This document shows, one piece after another, positions 17,399-24,856 of a stretch of DNA of 64,000 nucleotides (position 1 is the stretch's first letter; each line of letters opens with the position of its first letter). Both the position numbers and the translations under genes were made by a program. Source of the stretch: JAYRZB01 sp041916675 (lineage in GTDB: Bacteria > Pseudomonadota > Alphaproteobacteria > Rhizobiales > Devosiaceae); contig JAYRZB010000004.1 of NCBI GenBank assembly GCA_041916675.1, forward strand, positions 277,755 to 341,754, read 5' to 3'. The notes beneath the pieces are model-generated. The model was not told the DNA's origin and made no database searches. It worked only from the letters and a program-made list of their open reading frames with translations.

Positions 17399-17423
17399 GG
17401 AACCAACTCTCTGGCTGCGCATT
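17399..17423 (+). promoter_or_regulatory. Candidate EcfG (general stress sigma) promoter for the CsbD gene
   Basis: GGAAC, an 18-nt spacer, then TT within CATTGTT: this fits the GGAAC-N18/19-TT consensus of alphaproteobacterial general-stress sigma factors (RpoE2/EcfG). It begins 58 bp before the CsbD start, a stress-type protein. An overlapping ATTGTT-AGGTCA-AACAAT inverted repeat covers the -10 region. Predicted from pattern only. Confidence 0.5.
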
Positions 17424-17456
17424 GTTAGGTCAAACAATCAGCAACAGGAGCTTAAC

Positions 17457-17639
17457 ATGCATAAGGATCAGGTCGCTGGCGCCGCTAAGCAGGCCAAGGG
17501 TGCCGTCAAGGAAGCCGCCGGCAAGTTGACCGACAATCCAAGGCTCAAAGCTGAAGGCAAACTGGATCAGGCCGAAGGTAAGGTCCAATCCAAGGCTGGC
17601 GAGGTTAAGGACAAACTGCGCGAAGCCCTCAAGCGCTAA
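17457..17639 (+). CDS. CsbD family stress protein
   Basis: A 60-residue, very hydrophilic, Lys/Ala/Glu-rich protein (KQAKGAVKEAAGKLTDNPRL, then KAEGKLDQAEGKVQ) matching the CsbD family. These small proteins accumulate in general stress; their molecular action is unknown. A GGAG lies upstream of the ATG. The gene has a candidate EcfG-type promoter in front and a strong terminator behind, so it looks monocistronic. Confidence 0.9.
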   Translation: MHKDQVAGAAKQAKGAVKEAAGKLTDNPRLKAEGKLDQAEGKVQSKAGEVKDKLREALKR

Positions 17640-17654
17640 GTCTCTCAGCCAGTT

Positions 17655-17688
17655 AAAAGCCGCGTCCGCGCCCCCGGACGCGGCTTTT
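17655..17688 (+). terminator. Rho-independent terminator of the CsbD gene
   Basis: AAAAGCCGCGTCCG and CGGACGCGGCTTTT form a perfect 14-bp stem with a 6-nt loop, 15 bp after the CsbD stop; the 3' arm ends in TTTT. Confidence 0.85.
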
Positions 17689-17746
17689 CCTTGTTCACAT
17701 TCATGGACCATGCGATCAAACTGGTCGGCAGGAGCAGAGGGCAATC

Positions 17747-18097
17747 ATGGTCGCCGATATCTTCGTGGCAATTGTTGCCGCCATTCATATCTACATTCTC
17801 GTGGTCGAAATGTTCTTGTGGACCAGACCCTATGGCCGCCGCGCTTTCGGGATGACCCCCGAATTTGCCGAAGAAACCAAGGTTCTTGCCGCCAATCAGG
17901 GTCTTTACAATGGTTTCCTCGCCGCCGGTCTGATCTGGGGCCTTCTTCAAGGCGATGCCGGCGATCCAACAAAAATCTTCTTTCTGGCCTGCGTCGCCAT
18001 TGCTGGGCTCTACGGTGCATTTTCCTCCAGCATCCGGATTTTGTTCGTCCAGACACTGCCTTCCGCCTCTGCCTTGATTGCCGTCTGGCTTCTCTAG
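17747..18097 (+). CDS. DUF1304 family membrane protein
   Basis: 116 residues with four hydrophobic helices. VADIFVAIVAAIHIYILVVE, the FLWT motif and AANQGLYNGFLAAGLIWG are the DUF1304 pattern; function unknown, often annotated as a small integral membrane protein. It stands after a terminator and before an independent membrane-protein gene. Confidence 0.85.
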   Translation: MVADIFVAIVAAIHIYILVVEMFLWTRPYGRRAFGMTPEFAEETKVLAANQGLYNGFLAAGLIWGLLQGDAGDPTKIFFLACVAIAGLYGAFSSSIRILFVQTLPSASALIAVWLL

Positions 18098-18197
18098 TCT
18101 CAGATCAACAATGTGACTAGGCATCGATATATGCTTGCCCAATAGAACTATTTGAGTTCGACTGGATGTCGAATCCAAACTGTTGAAGGGTAGTGGC

Positions 18198-19184
18198 ATG
18201 TGGGATTTCTCGATCGGCAGGGCACTTGGCCTGATGGCCAGAACATCGCCCTTCATTGTGCTCCGCATCGTTGTCTATTTTGGCATTGCAGTTGCCTATG
18301 TTCTGGCCACTGGCGTCGGAGCAGGGCTCGGGTGGGGCGTCGGCGCTTTCGGAGATGAGGATTTCCGGGCCGGGTCCATCTTCTGGGGCGGCGCCCTGGG
18401 CTTTGGCGCGGTGGCCGGCGTTCTCTACTTCCTGCGCGAATACACCCTCTACATCGTCAAGGCCGGGCACATTGCGGTGCTGGTCGAACTGCTTGAGGGG
18501 CGCGATGTGCCGATGGGGCGGGCGCAGATCGATCACGCCAGCGGCGTGGTCAAGGCGCGTTTTGCCGAATCGAACGTGCTGTTCGGCGTCGATCAATTGG
18601 TCAAAGGCGTGCTCAACGCCATTACCGGCCTGATCCAGGGCATTGCCAGTTTCCTGCCCATCCCGGGGCTGCAGAACGTCATTGGGCTGGTCAGGGCGTT
18701 TCTGCGGGTTTCGGTGGGGCTCCTTGATGAGGTGATCCTGGCTCACTCCATCCGCACCAATGCCACCAATCCCTGGGCATCCGCGCAGACGGCGCTGGTG
18801 CTTTACGCCCAGAACTACCCCGTCATGCTGCGCAATGCTGCCTGGCTGACAATCATCACCTATGTGCTGGCCTTCTTTGTTTTCCTGATCATGCTGGCGC
18901 CTGCCGCCGCGCTGGTCTGGTTCATTCCTGGCGCGTGGTCGGCAGGCGGGTTCGTCTTTGCCATCCTGTTCGCCTGGGCGGTCAAGGTCGCGCTGATCGA
19001 GCCCTTTGCCATTGCCTGCATGATGGATGTCTACTTCCGGCAGACCGAGGGGCAGTCTCCCGATCCGCAATGGGACGCCCGGATCTCGGGGGTCTCGAAG
19101 AAGTTTGTCGAACTCAAGGATCGGGCAGCCCGCTGGTCTGGCTTTGGCGGCAGCTCTGGGTCCGGCTTCAAGCCGTTCGGCTGA
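18198..19184 (+). CDS. Hypothetical multi-pass membrane protein
   Basis: 328 residues with several hydrophobic helices: near residues 17-42, 60-80, 140-160 (amphipathic), 222-245 and 250-275. The C-terminus is a cytoplasmic-looking tail (ISGVSKKFVELKDRAARW) ending in a Gly/Ser-rich stretch. No family recognised with confidence. The ATG at 18198 (MWDFSIGRALGLM) has a GAAGGG ribosome site and was preferred to an ATG five codons earlier. Its 3' end overlaps the convergent reductase gene by 17 bp. Confidence 0.7.
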   Translation: MWDFSIGRALGLMARTSPFIVLRIVVYFGIAVAYVLATGVGAGLGWGVGAFGDEDFRAGSIFWGGALGFGAVAGVLYFLREYTLYIVKAGHIAVLVELLEGRDVPMGRAQIDHASGVVKARFAESNVLFGVDQLVKGVLNAITGLIQGIASFLPIPGLQNVIGLVRAFLRVSVGLLDEVILAHSIRTNATNPWASAQTALVLYAQNYPVMLRNAAWLTIITYVLAFFVFLIMLAPAAALVWFIPGAWSAGGFVFAILFAWAVKVALIEPFAIACMMDVYFRQTEGQSPDPQWDARISGVSKKFVELKDRAARWSGFGGSSGSGFKPFG

Positions 19185-19704
19185 TGGCGTAGTGCAGCCG
19201 CACGCAACCCCGGTCGAGCGCTTTGGCGCTCAGCAGGCGCGGCGAAACCTCAAAACCGGTGGCGGGAAACAAAGGCACCCCGCCGCCGATGATTTCGGGA
19301 ATGACGTAGATCTCGATTTCATCGAGCGCCCCGCGCTCCAGAAACGCCATCTGCAATCTCCCGCCGCCAATCATCCAGACATCGCCATCCGTACTCGCCC
19401 GCAGTTCGGCAATCAGCGCCGACACATCGGCCCGCGTCTCGATCCGGCCTGCCGGGTTGGGGATCGGCCGCGAGGTCACAACGATCACCCGCTTGCTGTC
19501 ATAGGGCCAGGCGCCGCCATGGTTGGCCAGGAAGTCATAAGTATCCCGCCCCATCACCAGCGTTGAAACCGTCTCGATAAAGCGGTTGTAGCTGTGCTCG
19601 CCCAGGTCCATGCCATCATAGCGGAACAGCCAGTCGAGCGCTCCATCCGGTCGCGCGATGAAGCCATCAAGGCTGGTTGCGATGTATCCGCGTATATTGG
19701 CCAT
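19168..19704 (-). CDS. Dihydrofolate reductase-like (RibD C-terminal) protein
   Basis: 178 residues: NIRGYIATSLDGFIARPDG at the start, VMGRDTYDFL, VVTSRP and WMIGGGRLQMAFLERG with IIGGGVPLF near the end, the pattern of the DHFR/RibD-C family of small NADPH reductases. Substrate unknown. The ATG at 19704 fits the family start. It is divergent from a TetR gene and the shared 68-bp spacer carries a perfect palindrome, so it is the likely target of that regulator. Confidence 0.87.
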   Translation of the reverse strand: MANIRGYIATSLDGFIARPDGALDWLFRYDGMDLGEHSYNRFIETVSTLVMGRDTYDFLANHGGAWPYDSKRVIVVTSRPIPNPAGRIETRADVSALIAELRASTDGDVWMIGGGRLQMAFLERGALDEIEIYVIPEIIGGGVPLFPATGFEVSPRLLSAKALDRGCVRLHYAISRTA

Positions 19705-19742
19705 GCCGATTCTCCTGTGATCTGAACGGCCATGCATATATA

Positions 19743-19760
19743 TAAACGAACGTTCGTTTA
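19743..19760. promoter_or_regulatory. Palindromic operator between the reductase and TetR genes
   Basis: TAAACGAACGTTCGTTTA is an 18-bp perfect palindrome with no spacer, 12 bp before the TetR start and 38 bp before the divergent reductase start. Size, symmetry and position are those of a TetR-family operator controlling both genes. Confidence 0.75.
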
Positions 19761-19772
19761 CAATGGTGACCC

Positions 19773-20330
19773 ATGGCACGACCCCGCACCGTCAGCGACG
19801 CTGATATTCTTGATGCCGCCCTTGGGCTGATGCAGCGCCAGGGCCCGCAGGCGGTCACCTTCGCCTCGGTTGGCGCCGCGTCGGGCCTGTCTCCCGCCAC
19901 GCTCGTCCAGCGCTATGGCAACAAGGATCAATTGGTCGAAGCCGCGCTGCTGCGCGCCTGGGACATACTCGACGCCCAGACTGAAGCAGCGGACCTGTCC
20001 GCCCCGGAAACCCCGGACGGGGCCGTGACGCTGCTCGTTTCGCTGTCCGACTATGGCGATCACGATCAATATGCCGAGGGCCTCTTGCTCCTGCGCGAGG
20101 ATATTCGCAACCCGGCGCTGCGGGCCCGGGGTGAGGCCTGGGGCAGGGTATTGGCGCAGGCGCTTGGCCGCCGCCTCTCGGCAGACCCAGAGCGGCAGCT
20201 GATGCTGGGACGCTTGCTTGCCAACCAGTGGCAGGGCGCGCTCATTTGGTGGGGATTTTCCCGCGAGGGCACGGTTTCGGCCTATGTTTCGGCCGAGTTG
20301 AAGGCTTTTATCGCCACCCTGATCACCTGA
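19773..20330 (+). CDS. TetR family transcriptional regulator
   Basis: 185 residues. The N-terminal helix-turn-helix reads ARPRTVSDADILDAALGLMQ, then GPQAVTFASVGAASGLSPATLVQRYGNKDQLVEAAL, typical of TetR. The C-terminal ligand domain is divergent; the inducer is unknown. It probably binds the palindrome just upstream and represses itself and the divergent reductase. An epimerase-like gene follows 16 bp downstream. Confidence 0.9.
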   Translation: MARPRTVSDADILDAALGLMQRQGPQAVTFASVGAASGLSPATLVQRYGNKDQLVEAALLRAWDILDAQTEAADLSAPETPDGAVTLLVSLSDYGDHDQYAEGLLLLREDIRNPALRARGEAWGRVLAQALGRRLSADPERQLMLGRLLANQWQGALIWWGFSREGTVSAYVSAELKAFIATLIT

Positions 20331-20346
20331 CGCTGAGGAACCCGCC

Positions 20347-21318
20347 ATGACCATCGCCATTCTCGGGGGCACTGGCTTCATCGGTACGCAAACTATCAGG
20401 CGCCTGCTCGCCCATGGCGAGGATGTGCTGCTGATCCATCGCGGCAACAACGTGCCCGATTCCCCGGCCAGCGGAATATCGTGCCGCCTCGCCGACCGGG
20501 CCGACAGTATCGCCCTCACCAGCCTGCTGCGCGAGCATGGGGTCTCTACTGTCATTGATATCATTGCTCTGACCTTGGGTAATACGGCCGCCGTGCGCGA
20601 GGCGGTGGCAGCAATCGGCGGGCGCTATGTCATGTTGTCGGGCGCCGATGTTTACGCCAACTATGGCGGCATGATCGGGCGCGACGCCGTCGAGCCCCGG
20701 CAAAGGCCCGCCACCGAAGATTCGCCCCTGCGCCAGTCGCGGTTTCCCATGCGCGGCAGCACACGCCTGCCCAAAGGTATCGATCCGGAAATCTTCGAGA
20801 ACTACGACAAGCTGGTCATTGAAGAAGCCGCCCTTGCCGATCCCCGCTTCGCCACAACGGTGCTGCGCCCGGGCATGACCTTCGGGCCAGGAGATAAGCA
20901 GCACCGCCTCGGCTGGGCCGTCGCTGCGGCCGGGCAGGGCGGGGTGGTCAAAGTCGATGCTCGTGCGCTCGATTGGAAAAGCTCCTACGGCTTTGTCACC
21001 GATGTGGCCGACGCCATTGCGCTGGCGGCCATTTCACCAAAAGCGGCCGGGCGCATCTATAACATCGCCCAGCCTAAGGCCCGCAGCGTTGGCGACTGGC
21101 TCAAGACCGTTGCGGGCGCTATGGGCACTACCATTTCCATCGAGGCCGTACCCCCCGCTGCGCGCGGCATTATGGCCGAGCGCGCCGACGCCACCGACCT
21201 GCGTTTTCCGCTGACCATTGATTCAAGCCGCATCCGTGCCGAGCTCGATTTCGTGGAAGTGGTCAGCGAAGCCGAAGCGATCCTGCAAACCATCGCCTAC
21301 GAAACGGATAAACTCTGA
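20347..21318 (+). CDS. NAD-dependent epimerase/dehydratase family protein
   Basis: 323 residues with a Rossmann GGTGFIGTQTIRRLL at the N-terminus and an extended-SDR body; a YDKLVIEEAAL segment holds the likely Tyr-x-x-x-Lys equivalent in altered form (Tyr-Asp-Lys). TVLRPGMTFGPGD and YNIAQPKARSVGDWL are family-like. The substrate is not evident, perhaps a nucleotide sugar or flavonoid-like compound. It follows the TetR gene closely and its TGA overlaps the next ATG by one base. Confidence 0.8.
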   Translation: MTIAILGGTGFIGTQTIRRLLAHGEDVLLIHRGNNVPDSPASGISCRLADRADSIALTSLLREHGVSTVIDIIALTLGNTAAVREAVAAIGGRYVMLSGADVYANYGGMIGRDAVEPRQRPATEDSPLRQSRFPMRGSTRLPKGIDPEIFENYDKLVIEEAALADPRFATTVLRPGMTFGPGDKQHRLGWAVAAAGQGGVVKVDARALDWKSSYGFVTDVADAIALAAISPKAAGRIYNIAQPKARSVGDWLKTVAGAMGTTISIEAVPPAARGIMAERADATDLRFPLTIDSSRIRAELDFVEVVSEAEAILQTIAYETDKL

Positions 21319-21884
21319 TGCTGCTCAAAGCCGATCTGCTTGCCGAAATCAAAGCCGGCAGGGTCGATATTGTCTTCCGGCGCTGGAAGCGCTCCACCGT
21401 CAAGCCTGGTGGCACGCTGATGACTTCGATCGGCCTGTTGTCCATCGATGAGATCGTGCCCATAACGCTCAACGATGTGACGCTCGAACACGTCCAGCGC
21501 GCCGGCTTTGCCTCCATCGCTGCCTTCCATGCCTGGCTCGATACCATGAAGGACGGCGACCTCTGCCGCATCCACCTGCACTATCTCGGCGAGGACCCGC
21601 GCATCGCACTGCGCAACGATCCCGGCCTTGCCGATTGGTCCGAACTCTCGGTCGCCCTCACCCGGCTCGATGGCAAAGCGCCCTGGGTTTCGGCCACCCT
21701 GGCCCTCATCACCAGCCATCCCGGCGTCCTCGCTGAAACGTTGGCCACAGCCGCCGGCATGGAAAAAGCCCCCTTCAAGTCGCGTGTCGCCAAGCTCAAG
21801 GCGCACGGCCTCACCGAAAGCCTCGATGTCGGCTACCGCATTTCACCGCGTGGCGCGGCGGTGCTCAGGCGGTTGCAGAAGTAG
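21318..21884 (+). CDS. Hypothetical protein, ASCH-like N-terminus and winged-helix-like C-terminus
   Basis: 188 residues. The first part, LLKADLLAEIKAGRVDIVFR, followed by RWKRSTVKPGGTL and a polar beta-rich stretch, resembles an ASCH/PUA-like RNA-binding fold; the last 70 residues look like a small winged helix (FKSRVAKLKAHGLTESLDVGYRISPRG). Neither assignment is secure. It overlaps the epimerase stop by one base (TGATG), implying coupled translation. Confidence 0.6.
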   Translation: MLLKADLLAEIKAGRVDIVFRRWKRSTVKPGGTLMTSIGLLSIDEIVPITLNDVTLEHVQRAGFASIAAFHAWLDTMKDGDLCRIHLHYLGEDPRIALRNDPGLADWSELSVALTRLDGKAPWVSATLALITSHPGVLAETLATAAGMEKAPFKSRVAKLKAHGLTESLDVGYRISPRGAAVLRRLQK

Positions 21885-21952
21885 CGAGCGGCCCCTCTGG
21901 AGTCCCTCCCGCCTGTTCGGTCGCGGCAGGGGGCGAGGCAGGGGCATCACAC

Positions 21953-22513
21953 TCACTGCCAGCGCTTGAAAGATCGCAGGTGCCCCAGCGTTTTCACCAC
22001 ATGCCCGGCGATGGTCTCCACCGGGTCCGTCACCGGCACAGCCAGCGCGTTTTCATCCGGCGCTGGCGGCTCAAGCGTTGCGAACTGGCTGTCGAGCAGC
22101 GAGGCGGGCATGAAGTGGTGCGGGCGCCGCGCAATGCGTTCCCCGATCACCTCGCGCGAGCCTTCAAGATAAACAAATAGAATCGGTTCGCGGGCTTTCT
22201 TGATCAAATAGTCGCGGTAGGCGCGGCGCAGCGCCGAGCATGCGCCCACCACCACGTCCTTGCGTTCGGCCGCCTCGTGCAACGCTACCGCCAGCGCTTC
22301 AAGCCACGGCCAGCGATCGTCGTCGGTCAATGGTGTCCCCGCGCTCATCTTGGCAACATTTGCCGCCGGGTGATAGTCGTCGCCATCGTGGAACGGGGCG
22401 TGCAGGCGCCGCGCAATTGCCTTGCCAGTAGCGGTCTTGCCGCTGGCTGACACGCCCATCACCACAATGATCCGCGCCGGTTCAAACCGTGGCGGTAAGG
22501 GCGCCGTCGACAT
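21953..22513 (-). CDS. gntK: Gluconokinase
   Basis: 186 residues. P-loop GVSASGKTATG (20-30), then FHDGDDYHPAANVAKMSAGTPL and DDRWPWLEAL, the GntK signature for ATP-dependent gluconate phosphorylation to 6-phosphogluconate. EGSREVIGERIARRPHHFMP supplies the lid arginines. Full length. Its start lies inside the upstream SDR gene (32-bp overlap). With the divergent gnd gene it channels gluconate into the pentose phosphate pathway. Confidence 0.93.
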   Translation of the reverse strand: MSTAPLPPRFEPARIIVVMGVSASGKTATGKAIARRLHAPFHDGDDYHPAANVAKMSAGTPLTDDDRWPWLEALAVALHEAAERKDVVVGACSALRRAYRDYLIKKAREPILFVYLEGSREVIGERIARRPHHFMPASLLDSQFATLEPPAPDENALAVPVTDPVETIAGHVVKTLGHLRSFKRWQ

Positions 22514-23252
22514 AAAGAATGTGTCCGTTCACAAAGCTCGAAGCTTCCGATGCGAGGAAGACGGCCGCGCCGCCCACCTCGTCCACTTCGCCCCAGCGCC
22601 CCATCGGGGTGCGCTGTGCCACCCAGGCGTTGAATTCGGGGTTGGCGCTCAGCGCCTCATTGAGTTCCGTGCGGAAAAAGCCGGGGGCTAAGCCGTTGAC
22701 GTTGATGCCGTGCCGCGCCCAGTCCGTCGCCATACCGCGCGTCAGGTTGGCGACGGCGGCTTTGCTCGCCGCATAGGGCGCAATCGAATAGCGCGCCACA
22801 CCGCTCATTACCGAGCAGAGGTTGATGATCTTGCCCGCCTTGCGCTCGATCATATGCCTTGCCACCAACTGGCTGACCGTGAAGACCGAGGTCACATTTG
22901 TCGCGATCACCCGCTCGAACTTGTCATGCGGATAGTCTTCGAGCGGGGCCCGGAAGGTCAGCCCGGCATTGTTGACCAGAATGTCGATTGGCCCCAGTTC
23001 GCCTTCGCAAAAGCCGATACCGTCGGCCACGCTGTCCTGGCTCGTCACGTCAAAGGCTACGGCGCGGGCAGTGTAGCCTTCGCTGTTGAGCGTTTCCGCC
23101 GCCACGCCGAGGGCTTCGGTGTCGCGCCCGTTCAGGATCACTTTTGCACCCGCCCCGCCCATGGCGCGGGCAATGGCGAGGCCAAGGCCCCGGCTGGATC
23201 CGGTGATCAGGGCCTGCTTGCCCTCAAGGCTGAACAGCGACAGCGTCTGCAT
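22482..23252 (-). CDS. SDR oxidoreductase, gluconate 5-dehydrogenase type
   Basis: 256 residues. Classical SDR: ALITGSSRGLGLAIARAM (NAD(P) binding), NNAGLTFRAPLEDY, and the catalytic Tyr/Lys in YAASKAAV, then GINVNGLAPGFFRTELN. The opening LFSLEGKQALITG and the join to gntK point to gluconate 5-dehydrogenase / 5-keto-D-gluconate reductase (IdnO-like). Substrate inferred from context. First gene of the gluconate unit, divergent from gnd. Confidence 0.82.
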   Translation of the reverse strand: MQTLSLFSLEGKQALITGSSRGLGLAIARAMGGAGAKVILNGRDTEALGVAAETLNSEGYTARAVAFDVTSQDSVADGIGFCEGELGPIDILVNNAGLTFRAPLEDYPHDKFERVIATNVTSVFTVSQLVARHMIERKAGKIINLCSVMSGVARYSIAPYAASKAAVANLTRGMATDWARHGINVNGLAPGFFRTELNEALSANPEFNAWVAQRTPMGRWGEVDEVGGAAVFLASEASSFVNGHILYVDGALTATV

Positions 23253-23413
23253 CCAACATACTCCTTACCTGCGGGCACTTTTGCACGAAAGGCGCGAAAA
23301 AGTGCGGGAAAATCGCGGTCTTTCACTGCCGGTTTTAGGTGGCGTTCAACCTGCTGAAATGGCACAACACACCCCCTATAGACTTTAGTCGGTTTGCTGG
23401 TGAGGAGAATACA

Positions 23414-24826
23414 ATGTCGTCTGCGGATATCGGGCTGATCGGCCTGGCCGTCATGGGTTCAAACCTGGCGCTCAACATCGCCGAAAAAGGCTACACCATC
23501 GCCGTCCAAAACCGGACCGCCGCAAAGATCGACGAATTCCTCAATGAGTCCGGTTCGCTGCGCGACAAGATCATCGGCCGCGCCGACCTTGCCGAGTTCG
23601 TGGCATCCATCAAGCGTCCGCGCTCGATCATCATCATGGTCAAGGCTGGCAAGGCGGTGGATGAGACCATCGAACAACTCCTGCCCCTGCTCGATCAGGG
23701 CGATGCCATCATCGAGTGCGGCAATTCCCTCTATACCGATACCCAACGGCGCTTCGACTATCTCACCCCCAAGGGCATCGGCTATCTCGGCGTCGGCGTG
23801 TCCGGCGGCGAAGAGGGCGCGCGCCATGGCCCCTCGATCATGGTTGGCGGCTCCAAGCAGCAATGGCACAATGCCGAAGCAGTCCTCACCGCCATCGCCG
23901 CCAAGTTCAACGGCGAAAGCTGCTGCGCTTATCTTGGGGAAGGGGGCGCTGGCCACTTCGTCAAGACCATCCACAACGGTATCGAATATGGCGACATGCA
24001 GATGATCGCTGAGGTCTATGGTGTCATGCGCGATGGTCTGGGTATGAACCCGATCGCCTGCTCGGAAGTCTTCAAGCAGTGGAACAAGGGCCCGCTCAAT
24101 TCTTACCTTATCGAAATCACCGGCCATGTCCTGGCCTCGGTCGATACCCAGACCGGCAAGCCGCTGGTTGAGCTGATCCTCGACAAGGCCGGGCAAAAGG
24201 GCACTGGCGTCTGGTCCGCCATTGCCGCCCAGCAGCTTGGCGTGCCCGCCACGGCTATCGAAGGCGCCGTGGCTGCCCGCTCGCTTTCCTCGCGCAAGGA
24301 CGAGCGCGTGGCCGCTGAAGCCGTCTATGGCAAGCGCACCGCCGGGCGTGCCGACATTTCGCTGGAGACCCTCGAACAGGCCCTGCTGGCCGGCAAAATG
24401 GTGTCCTATGCTCAGGGCTTTGCCGTCATGGCCAAGGCATCGGAAGAAAACGGCTGGAACCTGCCGCTCGCCACCATCGCCAAGATCTGGCGCGCCGGCT
24501 GCATCATCCGCTCGCGGTTCCTCGATCAGATGTCGGCCGCCTATGCCAAGGGCGATGCGGTCAACCTGCTCATGGTGCCCGATTTCGTCACGCTGATGAA
24601 AAAGGCCCACCCGGCGCTGCGCAAAGTCGTCGCCGCCGGGGCGCTGGGCGAGTTCCCGCTGCCCTGCCTTTCGGCGTCGCTGGCTTATTTTGACAGCTAC
24701 CGTCAGGCGTTGGGCACGGCCAACCTCGTTCAGGGGCAGCGCGATTTCTTCGGCGCCCATGGCTTCGAGCGCCTCGATCAGCCGGGCACCTTCCACGGCA
24801 AGTGGCCGTCCACGCTCGGTAATTGA
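23414..24826 (+). CDS. gnd: 6-Phosphogluconate dehydrogenase, decarboxylating
   Basis: 470 residues converting 6-phosphogluconate to ribulose-5-P with NADP. Seen: GLIGLAVMGSNLALNIAEKG (cofactor), GVSGGEEGARHGPSIMVGG (substrate loop) and HFVKTIHNGIEYGDMQMI with the catalytic Lys. C-terminal RDFFGAHGFER is typical. ATG at 23414 is preceded by GAGGAG; the 25 codons upstream in frame do not belong. Full length. It stands opposite the gntK unit, which feeds it substrate. Confidence 0.97.
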   Translation: MSSADIGLIGLAVMGSNLALNIAEKGYTIAVQNRTAAKIDEFLNESGSLRDKIIGRADLAEFVASIKRPRSIIIMVKAGKAVDETIEQLLPLLDQGDAIIECGNSLYTDTQRRFDYLTPKGIGYLGVGVSGGEEGARHGPSIMVGGSKQQWHNAEAVLTAIAAKFNGESCCAYLGEGGAGHFVKTIHNGIEYGDMQMIAEVYGVMRDGLGMNPIACSEVFKQWNKGPLNSYLIEITGHVLASVDTQTGKPLVELILDKAGQKGTGVWSAIAAQQLGVPATAIEGAVAARSLSSRKDERVAAEAVYGKRTAGRADISLETLEQALLAGKMVSYAQGFAVMAKASEENGWNLPLATIAKIWRAGCIIRSRFLDQMSAAYAKGDAVNLLMVPDFVTLMKKAHPALRKVVAAGALGEFPLPCLSASLAYFDSYRQALGTANLVQGQRDFFGAHGFERLDQPGTFHGKWPSTLGN

Positions 24827-24833
24827 TCCGCGA

Positions 24834-24856
24834 TCCGGGAAGGGCTACTTCCCGGA
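24834..24856. terminator. Bidirectional hairpin between gnd and the MFS gene
   Basis: TCCGGGAAG and CTTCCCGGA form a perfect 9-bp stem with a 5-nt loop; it covers the end of the MFS coding sequence and starts 8 bp after the gnd stop. T-tracts are short, so termination strength is uncertain. Confidence 0.45.

Noticed and set aside
18117..19070. A 317-codon minus-strand frame opposite the membrane protein at 18198
   Set aside because: Charged, low-complexity translation typical of an antisense frame; the plus-strand protein has clear helices.
23459..24796. A 445-codon minus-strand frame inside gnd
   Set aside because: Antisense shadow of gnd.
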